A stretch of 64,000 bases of DNA from Megachile rotundata (Eukaryota; Arthropoda; Insecta; Hymenoptera; Megachilidae): positions 7,607,926 to 7,671,925 of the forward strand of contig NC_134984.1 in the NCBI RefSeq assembly GCF_050947335.1. Reading direction: 5' to 3'. This document shows positions 44,525 to 56,180 of this stretch, one piece after another. A program made the translations under genes and the position numbers. The first letter of the stretch is position 1. Each line of letters begins with the position of its first letter. The notes under the pieces are model-generated. The model was given only the letters and a program-made list of their open reading frames with translations. It had not been told where the DNA came from and made no database searches.

Positions 44525-47500
44525 TGTCGAACTTTATAGTTAAGGGCCACCCTAGTTTTCATTGTATGTGTGTTCAATATTCTATTAAAAGTTCATTTAA
44601 TATCATTTAACAAACCATTGAAAATAATTATGAGTTTTATACAGCACTTATTAAATAAAAATTACCATCGTTAAAAAAGTACAATTGCAGTTTCAGGCGA
44701 TACAAAATACTTTTAACAATTATAAAAATAATTGTCTGTAAATTCATAGCATTTTCTGTCCCCAATTTTTTTATTTATCTCAAATGAGAATCATGATATT
44801 ATTTATACTAATATCCTTAATTTTGTCACTTTTATTTGTAATTAAACATGAAAATTTTGTTCTGAAAGTTACTTTAATTACTCTAAATCTTGGAATTTTA
44901 TTTTACAACAACGTAACGAAGGAACTCAGCAATTTATAATCACATTGTTCCAAGTTTATACAATCTTGATAGTTGTGGGAATTTCACGATTACTGTAGCG
45001 AAGTACATTTATTTTACAACAATGTTTGTCTTATTTTTTGCACAATAGATTATGTAAACAGTTAGCAAACATCCTGTGCGTTAATTAAGCATAAATTTAA
45101 CAGTCATTAAAAAGATTCTAACGAATGTATAAAAAATTGTTCTGCTTATACGTTTATTAATTTACACAACGAACAACTGGAGTGTCTACAATTTAATAAA
45201 GAAAAATTACGCAAAAAATATTAACTCACATTTTGCATCTCATGTCACTTAAAATAAATTTTAAATCATTTATGTCAATCTCATTTAAATTCCATAACTG
45301 AACGCCCTTTGGAAATTTTGTTTGAAGATTTAAAATTCGCTGTAAACAGCGCTATGCGTTCTTTGATATGAAAAAATATCAAATTTCCCTTTAAACAAAC
45401 TGTAATATCGCATAAAAAAGAACATCAAGTTTCGTTAAAAAAGTTTCAAACAATTTCAGAATTTTTAAAATATCTTTCGCAATTCTGAAGTCTCTTTTAA
45501 CATCAACGTAAAATTTTATTTTACATTTCAGTAAACGATGCTGTAAACATTACTCTTTTATGAACTCGCCGAATGAAAACGGAATAAACAACAATTATAT
45601 GACAGTAATAATTTTGAATTAAAAATAAAACGAAATACAACCGCGATAAGAATTTTCGCTTTTAAAACAGCTTGGATGGAAAAATATTTAGTAGATATCT
45701 CGCAAGAAAATTTACAGGAAAGACACAATCGTTCAAACTAATTTCGTTTATTTTCCAATAAGACAGGGATACAAAGTATTGTGACTGAATCGTTGGACGG
45801 ATTCTTTATATCTTTCCCTATCAGTGAAAAGCCTATCCAAATCCTTTGATATAAACGCTACAGAGCATCTGGGTTAACTGGAGAAAATCAATAGGGAAGC
45901 CCTGCGTTTGTGGCAAAGAAGTGGTAAAAAAATATTTATGAAAGTGACAGAAAAAAATCAATTAAACCTGTCGTTCATTCAAATTGAATATGCGAGATGT
46001 CATATAATTAACACCGAAAGTACCAAACCAGTCAAATGAGCGGGTCGCATGTTTATTATTTTCAATTACAAAATTTGTTAAAAAGCTTTTCTTGAAATTT
46101 GTGTCGACCTTTATCGAGATAAAGAGTTAATGTGTATATTTAATTATATTTTATCCTTCATTCATTTATTGTAAATTATATGTGGGTCATTCCACGTCAA
46201 ATCGATCACTTTTGGAAGTCACCATCTCCGATTTTGCTCTAATCAAAATATGTTGTAGTCCATGCGAAATTAAGGGGGATTTAAGTCATCATTTCGCCGG
46301 TTTCGAATTCGCTAATGAATGACAAACCTTCAAAGTTTGTAATGTTTGCCATTTTGGCGAAAATAGGGTCCGTTTAGGAATTTTTTTCTCAGAAACTATT
46401 CAACCAATTTAGCTAAAATTTGTTTTGGTTTATTCATGAAGGATTGGGCGACTTTAAAATATTTTTTCTAATTCCGTCAATTTGTTATAAAATGTCGGAA
46501 AATTTAAACAAATTCTTTTTTTGCGTTTTTCTCAATGAGGGTCGTAAAGGGTTAAAATTTATAAAAAATATGGTCATATTCTTTGAAGCTTCCCCTTTAA
46601 AATGAGCCCTTCAGAATGATGGAGCCTCAAAAATTGACAATTCTTTCTTCTCGTCCAATAATTTCTATCAACACAATTAGTATATTTGAACATAAATGAA
46701 TTATTCTTATCAACTTCGAAGATTAAAGTAAGAAAAAGAATTATCTTTAAAATTCATAAAAAAATGTGAAGACATTAGAAGATTCTATAAACTTGAAATT
46801 TTTTAACAAAGAACAAGATTAATTAACAACAAGATTAATTAACAAAATTAATAATATTATTAATACATTGTTTAATGTAGTTGAACAGTGTTATCATACA
46901 AATATAGTTAGTATATTTTAGTTTTTAAGTACACATCGCTTTATGAAACTGTTCATAACTTTAAAAAAGAAAATACATTTTATAAAACTTACAGTGAAAG
47001 TCATTTGCATAATAATTATTGTAATAATTATAATAATCATTAATATTATAAATTTATATTATTTATATTATATTATAAATAAAAATATTTAAATTCCCAA
47101 AAATTAGGTTAACAATTCTACAAATCGACTGTCTAAAAATTGCGAATTTAATTACTAATTTAATAACAATGTCTTAAGTTTTAAGTTTTCAAATTATTAC
47201 AGTAATAGATAGTAATACATTTTTTATTTACTACATGCATAGTTTTGTAGCATTATACACACGGTTAACAGAAATTCTATTTTTGTCGTTGTATCAGCGA
47301 TATAAAGCGGTGCAATAAAAAATTAAGCTGAAAAATTGCACGTGTGTAAGCTTAATACATTTCATTGTGCTATATCGTGATAGACACGGCTATTTTTGCT
47401 AGCATTCAACATACTGATAAAAGAAGATATATAGATCCGAATACATATAACAAATGTTTTCATCGTTTTGTCAGATGACTACGTATGCAGCATTGTAAAC

Positions 47501-50214
47501 ATTTAAAAATAAAATTTGTTTGTTGAATCAGGAGATAAATTCGTTATGATAAACGACACATGGAGCAGTTATTCATCGAACGCGCAAACAACGAACCAAT
47601 CGGACATTCAAATTTTTATTGACGTGCAGGAAGCGTAAAATACATCATTCATCACGTTCTTTATCACAGTTGCTTCCTGAACCATCGATCTGAACCGGAA
47701 GTTTCGTTGGTTTACTTCCTTAAATTTACAGTTAACAGGCGTGCATAAATAAATAGCTTTCAATCGCGGTTTTAACTTTTTTTACAATTTTGTGTAAGAA
47801 TTATCTTCATCTAAGTTATCGGAAGTTATTTTATTTTGCGTTGACAGAAATTTAGTGAATTGTATAAATAGGTGGTGAGAAATAAATTACATTATTGTTA
47901 CATGATTTTTTTTAATTTGAAAGAAAAGATACATTTTTGAACTTTCATAAATTATAATAAGAAAATAAAAGCAAGTGAATATTTTTGATTGAAAATTTTA
48001 ATGGATATTATTTACTGAACTAATTATTGAAACGGAAATATAGACACAGAAAATATTTATTGAAATTTTGTATTGGAAATATATATTTAACATAATATGA
48101 TATATTGTTACAAGTTCTAAATGCTTTGAGAAGATGCAACACAAGTTGTAATTATAAAAACTAAACATTGTTTAGAGCAATTTTGTTAATTTTAAAACTT
48201 TCTATTTATTCATGTTTAAAAAAGCCAAAAACGCCATAGTTTATGATATCATATAGTATACTTGCAACAAAATGCAACGAAGGCTTAAAAAAATTTTCAA
48301 ATGATATTTTAGTTTTAAATAAACATTTTTTAGAATCCAAGAAAAAAATTTGTACTTGTTTTTATTTGACTTCTTAAAACGTAATTTCTTGAATAACTAA
48401 TTAAAGATTAATTAAAGTTAAAATTTAAACTAGACTAAAATGATTCAAATTTTGAAATAGCTTTAAAAATTGTGGATGATTTTTTTCTTTCACTTTCTGT
48501 TCATAATTTTATGTTTAAAAAAATTTGTTAATATCGAAGAAAAATTATGCAAATGTTACTGAATAGTCTTTTGTTGTAAATGTATGTAATACACACGTTT
48601 TTAATAATTTCAAATAAATGCATTCTTATTTTACATTAATATACAGTTGAAATCAATAACGTGAACTAAACTTTAAAATATTTCTACAATTTCAAGATTT
48701 ATTATAAATTGACAAGAAATCAATCGAAATTAAAAATGTTTAAAAACGAATTTGAACTTTTTTCGTATTCATGAAATCTTGTAGGATATCAACAAGAGTT
48801 CACAAATGATACTTTCTATCTACATATTTTTAAAATCAACTATAAGAATTTTCATTTGAGTTTTGTTAAAATCATCAATATTATATTCACAAGAATAAAG
48901 GAAAGATCATAATAAACAAGTTAAACTTTCTAAATTCCATATACTTTCAGAAATTAAAGACGAACTGTAAATCCAGATTTTTGTATTACCTAAATAAAAA
49001 CAGCTGAATTCACAGTAATTGATTACGGAATCGGATTTAAGACTTTCTTGAAAGAGAGTGATGGAGTACAATTAATCTTCGAAATACGATAAGACAAAGT
49101 AAATGTCCCAGTGGTCAAATGATTAAGGAAGCAGCCAAGAAAATTGCAATTTCTTTTACTCCACTATTTAGACAAGGTAAAGTTATAATTAAATAAGTTA
49201 ATCCGAAAGTGCGAAATTTCTAGTTTCAAATAAAATAATAAAAATCTGCATTTATTGTGGGGAGAGTTTTAAATGAATTAAAATCTGAAAATGTTTATGT
49301 GGTTTAGTAATTAAACAATATTCATGGCATTCATTTAACTTTCCATAGGATTCGTTTACTCGTTTAACTCTTTCAACTTTCACGAAAGAAAAATCGGTTT
49401 GTTATTGAAATTGAACAATTCGAAGTGTATTACAATGAAAATTATTAAAAGAATATTTCAAACGATTTTAAAAATTATATTTCTTGCTTAGGAAGCGTTG
49501 TTTGAGGTTTGGGTTTCCAACTGATTGATTGTTAAAAAGTATAAGGAAAATGTTGGCAAAGCTCTCTTAATTAAAGTAACACATGTTGTATTTTTATATC
49601 AAATAATGTATTTTAACTAATACAGTTTATAATACTATAAATGTAAATATTAAATTGTATATAGTATGTCTTAATTGAAATGTTTTTACCGCTACATCAC
49701 AGGGATGAAAACTTTACAAATTCAGACCCACTCACACATTAGGGTTGTTTGACTGGCGCCAATATTTAAATTTAGATTGGTACATTCCAACACAAAAGTA
49801 AAAAGAATATAAAGAGTTTTAAAGAAACAAATAAAAAAATTAGTGAAAATACTGCTGGATAGAAAATAAAACAAACAATAATAAACTAATGTTGATAAAT
49901 TAGATAAAAGAGAAAAGAGGAGATTAACAGTAATAGTTCTACAGAAGAGATTGCAGAGGGATATAACGAATGAGAATTATGCGCGAGTATTCCAAAAACG
50001 TTTCCAAAAAATTTATTAACGACTTGAGTTTATGATATTATTTCTACTCATCTAATTGCCAACTACAGTCATTTATGGATTAATCCGATTACAGTTTTAC
50101 CGCCACTACACTCATCAAGCAACTAACTTGTCATAAGCCTACGGTCATTGACCCACCGCTGTCATACAGCTGGAGACTTCACTGTTTTTTTACTTCAGTT
50201 GTTATTCAAACATA
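44525..50214. other. Long gene-free AT-rich stretch with a possible repeat at 46190-46610
   Basis: About 5.7 kb without supported genes. The passage 46190-46610 (GTGGGTCATTCCACGTCAAA onward) has the look of a widespread insect repeat, but no second copy or clear ends are present here. Other frames are short and featureless. Confidence 0.45.
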
Positions 50215-50330
50215 GGTAAATATTTAGAATAAGGAAGCCAACTCTGATTTCGATCACCTTAAAGTATGTTTCCAAGGTCATTATTTTGAATAACATGGCT
50301 CTATACATATGAATAGATATTCTATACATA

Positions 50331-51000
50331 CAGTTACTCGATTTAATATTCGGACACTAAGGTATTTGCGAAATTAAAGCTTCCTGTACTTACTTGCAAT
50401 GTGATTATCGTGATCCGTAATGAGTTAAAGCGTATATTCTAGTTTATAAATTTGTAAAATTAAATACTTTATTTTTTATTGCTTTCCACATAATAAATCA
50501 TAAACGAAATTAGACCCGATATTGGTGTCGAAAAAATATTCGGACACTTAATATTACATAAAGTTATTTCTTATTTGTAGTGTATGCAACAACAAAATTA
50601 TAATTTTAATATTAATTTAATATTTTGTGGGACATCCCTTTTGTCTGATGACGTGTTGCAGACGTGTTGGCATGTTTGAAATTATTTTATTTAAATAATT
50701 TTGAGTAATGCGTTTCCACTCTTCCGTCAGCCGTATTTTTAATTCGTCTTTTGTTTTTATAGGGGTGGTTTTGACATTACGATCCAATAAGTCCCATAGA
50801 TTTTCAATTGAATTTAAATCCGGTGATTGTGGTGGAGGATGAAGCACCTTTGGACAAGCATATAATAAATATTCCTGAACTATTCTCGATTTGTGTATCG
50901 GATCGTTATCCTGGTAAAACTTAAAACTGTCGCGCATACCCGTATTCGTTGCACTTTTTAATAAATTTTGCTTTAATATGTCTAAGTATTTGTTCTGTAT
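50331..51000 (-). mobile_element. Tc1-like transposon, 3' fragment, nested
   Basis: The left edge after TA (50329-50330) starts CAGTTACTCGATTTAATATT and carries ATATTCGGACAC at about 50352 and again at about 50537, a double-repeat end as in IR/DR transposons. It contains the C-terminal transposase fragment. The opposite end lacks the matching repeat and the boundary near 50955-51000 is approximate, so the element is 5'-truncated. Confidence 0.82.
50617..50937 (-). pseudogene. Tc1-like transposase C-terminal fragment
   Basis: About 106 residues with FYQDNDPIHKSRIVQEYL (second catalytic aspartate) and PPQSPDLNSIENLWD (glutamate), followed by the conserved tail NKIISNMPTRLQHVIRQKG. Spacing fits DD34E. 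The DNA-binding region and first aspartate are missing. It is a different Tc1 lineage from the one at 41680-44522, judged from the protein sequence. Confidence 0.92.
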
Positions 51001-51414
51001 GTATAGATCATATAATGGTCAGAGTGTTTTAGTCTTCCAGATATTTGAAAAGATAATGCGCATTACTGTCAATATTTCCAAGAGTGAATAAATTGCAACT
51101 AGAGTCTCCTGTATTATTTTGAGAGGCTTCAGCTTCCCAAACCCCCCGACCCCACGATGACAATAACTCCAAACCCCTTTGGGACGGACATTTTTAAGTA
51201 CTTCGAAAAGACATGTGCTGACTAATGAACGGATAATATATGTAGATATGAGCTTAATATAGTCAAATGCTAAATTCAGCGCATATTAGTCATTTATTCA
51301 TCTAGACTTTTATTCAAGGGATACATAATTACCATTATTTTAAAAAACGCATCTTGACAAAACATTTCAAGGTGATCGAGATCGGAGGTGACTCCCTTAT
51401 TCTAAGTATTCACC

Positions 51415-52638
51415 AAAATTTACAGACAGATGTATTAACAAAAAACTGAAAAGGGTACAGCCGGATAAGGTAGTTAAAAGTGCTCTTGAGTCAAATGAGA
51501 AACCCAATACGTCAGTCGGTAGCACATTCAAAAAAAACATCTCATACCTAGTTTCAACTCCCGTATTTCATTCGTGGGGGTAGCAAAAGGGAAAAAACGA
51601 AATTAAGATACGCATAGCAGATATTATAGAATTTTTTTTAGACTTTTCGAGAAATTGCTGAATGTGTTTAGATATATGTAGAATTCTGAAAATGTTGAAA
51701 TTTAGCGATATAGAAATTTGGGAATACAAATAGTGCAAACATAAAGACCTGATAAATATGTAAAAATTGGAGAACATAAAAATTACAGGTACAAAAATGG
51801 TAAAATGTAAAAATTCGAAAATATAGTGGCTTGAGAAATATACAAATTGGAGTACATAGAAATTAGACACAAAAATTGCAAAAGAACTACAAAAATGCAT
51901 TTCTATTGTAATAGATGCATAAGATGTAATTACATAGAACTATTGTATAAAATATTATTTATTATATTATATTTCATAAAGATACCTATATTTTGCACAT
52001 GTATACACATACGTTCTTTATATATAATTACATGTTTATAATATTCTGACTCTTCATTACAATCCCACAAAATGTAGATGCACCTTATTAATTTATTGCT
52101 AACAAGATTTTGGTTATATTTCAATAAAATAGAAAGTAAAGTAACTTTGGAAAGACGAAATAAAATCAAAATTCAAAAGAAGAAATAAAGGATAATTCAA
52201 ATCAGCGAAAGAGATTCAAATATATCAATTAAATGATGAATTTCAATTTTGAAGAGCATATAATATTTCAATTTATTTATCTTAACATGAATGAATGAAT
52301 GTACTACGACGAATACGCTACGATGAATAGATATTTTTAACAAATACGATATTACTGGGAAAATCATAAGTCAATGGATTAATAAAGGTATACATAGACT
52401 ACCAACTAAATCCAATCTGGGATGCTCTAATTCAAGTTCCTTTCAATTGGTCAGCTGCCAATGAAAAACAGTTGGCTGGCGATCAATAATATTGATCGCA
52501 GACGTGAACATGAATACATAAACATGTAAACATCACGATATTTCTATTTCTAACTTGACATATCAGAAAATACATTATGCTGGTCAAAAATATAAATCCA
52601 TTTCATTTTTAGCTGGCTTGTTGTTGTGAATAATACTA
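51415..52638. other. No recognised gene
   Basis: AT-rich; 51650-51890 is a low-complexity passage of AAAATTGGAGAACATA-like phrases. Short frames have no supporting features. Confidence 0.5.
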
Positions 52639-53950
52639 CAGTAAAGACTGGATAACTGCAACAAAATCGGGACCCAAGCGTTGCAGTTATCGAGTCGAGG
52701 TGTCGATTTTTTGTTTACATTTAGCTCGAGCCGAGCGCCGAACGTAGAAAAGGACAGAGACTGGAAGAGAGAGAGGTCCGAGGAAAGAAAACAATCGGCA
52801 GAGACGTATCGGTGTGACAACACTAATGCAACAGTAAAACTTTTTTAGTTTTTGGTTTTGCTAAATATTACTTTTACCAATGTAATTGTGAGATTCTCCT
52901 GATCAAAATAAGACCAAACACGGCATAATTTGAACAACATTTGTTTATGTAGTAATATTGTTTGTTTTTTCTAGTGTATTGAGGTGCGATTTTATATGGA
53001 ACCAAAAGACCATTACTCATTCGACTTTACTAAAAATTTAATTTTTAATAGCCCCTCACGTTCGCTCTTTGTCCTTTCCTACATTTAGCGGTCGACGCGA
53101 GCCAAATGTAAACAAGGAATCGACACCTCGACTCGATAACTGCAACACTTGTTCCCGATTTTGTTGCAGTTATCGAGTCGAGGTGTCGATTCTCAACTTT
53201 TAAATAGTCTCTCTCGTTCGCTCTCTGTCCTTTCCTACGTTTAGCGGTCAACGCGAGCCAAATGTAAACAAAGAATCGACACCTCGACTCGATAACTGCA
53301 ACGCTTGTTCCCGATTTTGTTGCAGTTATCGAGTCGAGGTGTCGATTCTCAACTTTTAAATAGTCTCTCTCGTTCGCTCTCTGTCCTTTCCTACGTTTAG
53401 CAGTCGACGCGAGCCAAATGTAAACAAGGAATCGACACCTCGACTCGATAACTGCAACAAAATCGGGAACAAGCGTTGCAGTTATCGAGTCGAGGTGTCG
53501 ATTCCTTGTTTACATTTGGCTCGCGTCGACTGCTAAACGTAGGAAAGGACAGAGAGCGAACGAGTGAGGCTGTTTAAAATTAAATTTTTAGAGAAGTCTG
53601 ACAAGTAATAGTCTTTTGGTTCCATACAAAATCGCGCCTCCATACACTCGAAAAAACAAACAATATTACTACATAAACAAATGTTGTTCAAATTATGCCG
53701 TGTTTGGTCTTATTTTGATCAGGAGAATTTCACAATTACATTGGTAAAAGTAATATTTAGTAAAACCAAAAAATAAAAAAGTTTTACTGTTGCATTAGTG
53801 TTGTCACATCGATACGCCGGTTCGGATTACATTACATACGCTGCTCGCTCGTCGAGTGTCAAAATTCAAGGGGGATCCCCCTAAGTGGTGGGGATAGTAA
53901 CGTTGCAGTTATCCAGTCCATCGTTCGTCGCAGTTATCCAGTCTTTACTG
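52639..53950. mobile_element. TA-flanked palindromic element, pogo-like ends
   Basis: TA at 52637-52638 and 53951-53952. Inverted ends CAGTAAAGACTGGATAACTG. The CAGT start and TA target resemble pogo/Tigger-type transposons, but no transposase is present. The halves 52813 to about 53160 and about 53490 to 53812 are long reverse complements (TGTGACAACACTAATGCAAC and mirror), so the whole element can fold back. The centre is filled by tandem units that are themselves palindromic. Confidence 0.85.
53045..53560. repeat. About three tandem 157-bp units of palindromic sequence
   Basis: CGTTCGCTCT recurs at about 53058, 53214 and 53371, giving a period of roughly 157 bp. Each unit contains GTTGCAGTTATCGAGTCGAG and its mirror CTCGACTCGATAACTGCAAC around a short spacer. 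The second and third units are nearly identical. The unit motif resembles an internal version of the element's own end (GGATAACTGCAAC). Confidence 0.85.
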
Positions 53951-53952
53951 TA

Positions 53953-55379
53953 TTGCTTTTTCCTTTTGCAGTATCAATGCAAGAAACGTGAGAATATACG
54001 TAAGAAGAGCAATACAACGAAAAAATATTGTGCAATTTTGATACACAATTAATGATTACATCATTTTTATTTAGAAAATCTAAATCTTCAAATAGTGGAT
54101 AATAGGAAAAAAAAGTTCAACGTTATATTCTTTTTAAAATAGTGAAAGATATTATACAGAATATTATACAGAGTGTATACAATTTCAACTTCCCTAGAAA
54201 ATTATATTTTAATTCGCATTGAACAATATAATGCTAATTATGGTTAAATAATCAATATCTTGCAAGATGTTTTAAATTCATCACCGGGATATGTTACTTA
54301 AAAAATTTGAAACATCTTTGGAATTGCTGAATTACTCAGTTTTGTGCTTCCACTTAAGTACGAAAAATGTTTTGAAAAATTGGTACGTAAGAAAAAGATA
54401 ATTCCCTTAAAAAAACGAGGGCCAATTTCACAATTTCCGATGACTACGTTTTAAAAAATGTTATTATTAGTAGAATAATAATATAAATTATTAAAAAATT
54501 ATTAAAATAATAATATAAATTGTACTATAAAATTTGAATTATGATAATAATATAAACTTATAACATAAATTTATATTATTTATAATAATATAATAATGTA
54601 AATTATTATTTTAATAATTTAGTAATGTAAAAATTTTTAAACTTATAAATTTAAAAATCTGGAAGTTTTTGTAAATTTTTTTTCTTCTTTAAAGAAGAAT
54701 TTGTAAACTTTTTATTATAAAAACATAGAAATCTAGAAATTCACAAACTTATAAATTTAAGAATTTGGAAATTTTTTAATTTGAAAATTTAAATATCTAG
54801 AAATTTTTTAAAATTTATAAATTAGGAAATTTTTGACTTAGAAGTTTCAGAATAAAAAATAACGAAATATTATTCTTTAAGTTCTTAGGTATAGAATTTT
54901 ATACACAGCAAAGTCTCAGGTGTGAAATAACTTGCGTGCTTGTACTGCGATAAACTGGAGTATTATCCTACTAGAATGTGAGTGATTTTTCATTATTTTC
55001 TAGAAAATAAAAGAGTAAGTACTATTATAACATTCTTTAATGTTTTTTGCTGTTTCCTTTAAAATTTTTTACAAGGAAACTTTATAATACTAGCAACAAA
55101 GATATTCAAACTTCGTACGTTTATAAGGGATACTAAAAGTAACACTGCATAGCTGCAGCTGGAAATTTTCTAAATCAAAGGAAAAATTAATATTAATACT
55201 TTACAAAAATGCATTGTTGTCTAATGGAAGAGCATTAGATTTAATAAACCGCAGACCATAATTTCTATCAATCTTCCTTCATTTTATTTTCTTTAATTTT
55301 CTCTGCTAAAACTAATTAAAAAACAAATATTTTGACATGAAGTAATGAAGGTTTGATTGTATTTACTACAATAAAGATA
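53953..55379. other. No recognised gene; low-complexity patch at 54480-54860
   Basis: AT-rich with runs such as AATAATATAAATTATTA and AATTTAAAAATCTGG. No supported frame. Confidence 0.5.
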
Positions 55380-56180
55380 TTGAAATTTAAGGATATAGAT
55401 ATTTGCTAACAGAGATTTAGAAATATTGTGATTTGAAAAATGAGAAAATTGGAGAATATAGAAATTGGAAGACAGATATTACGAAATACAGAAAATTGGA
55501 AATATTGATAAATACTCAAATTGGAGGAGTAAAAACTATGAAATATTGGAATTTGGAAATGTAGAGATCTAAGAAATGTTCAAATTAGGAAATACAGATA
55601 TTTGAAAGGTAAAAATTGTAAAATATTAAAATTTGGAAATGCAGAGGCCTAAGAAATGTGAAAATTAGGGAATATTGAAATTGGAAGGGTAAAAACTATG
55701 AAATATTGAAATTTGGAAATGCAGAGATCTGAGAAATGTAAAAATTAGGAAATACAGACATTTGAAAGGTAAAAATTGTAAAATATTAAAATTTGGAAAT
55801 GCACAGGCCTAAGAAATGTGAAAATTAGGGAATATTGAAATTGGAAGAGTAAAAACTATGAAATATTGAAATTTGGAAATGTAGACATCTGAGAAATGTT
55901 CAAATTAGGAAATACAGACATTTGAAAGGTAAAAATTGTAAAATATTAAAATTTGGAAATGCAGAGGCCTAAGAAATGTGAGAAGTAGGGAATATTGAAA
56001 TTGGAAGGGTAAAAACTATGAAATATTGAAATTTGAAAATGTAGACATCTGAGAAATGTTCAAATTAGAGAATATAGACATATGAGAGGTAAAAATTGTG
56101 GAATATAGCATCTTGGACATATATAGGTCTGAGAAATATAAAAATTGCGGAATATAGACTTTTAAGAAAATGGGGATCTA
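55380..56180. repeat. Minisatellite with 160-bp higher-order period
   Basis: AAAAATTGTAAAATATTAAA recurs at about 55611, 55771 and 55931, exactly 160 bp apart. Each period has two related halves of about 80 bp, one with TGGAAATGCAGAGGCCTAAG and one with TGTAGACATCTGAGAAATG-like sequence. Copies at both edges are more diverged. Confidence 0.88.

Larger units (their letters stand above)
50215..51414. mobile_element. TIR element, copy 2, with nested Tc1 fragment
   Basis: Same family as 34895-35369. It starts GGTAAATATTTAGAATAAGG and ends with the mirror of GGTGAATACTTAGAATAAGG. Subtracting the Tc1-derived insert (50331 to about 51000) leaves about 530 bp, close to copy 1. Interior blocks such as CCAAGAGTGAATAAATTGCA and CACGATGACAATAA are shared. 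Confidence 0.75.
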
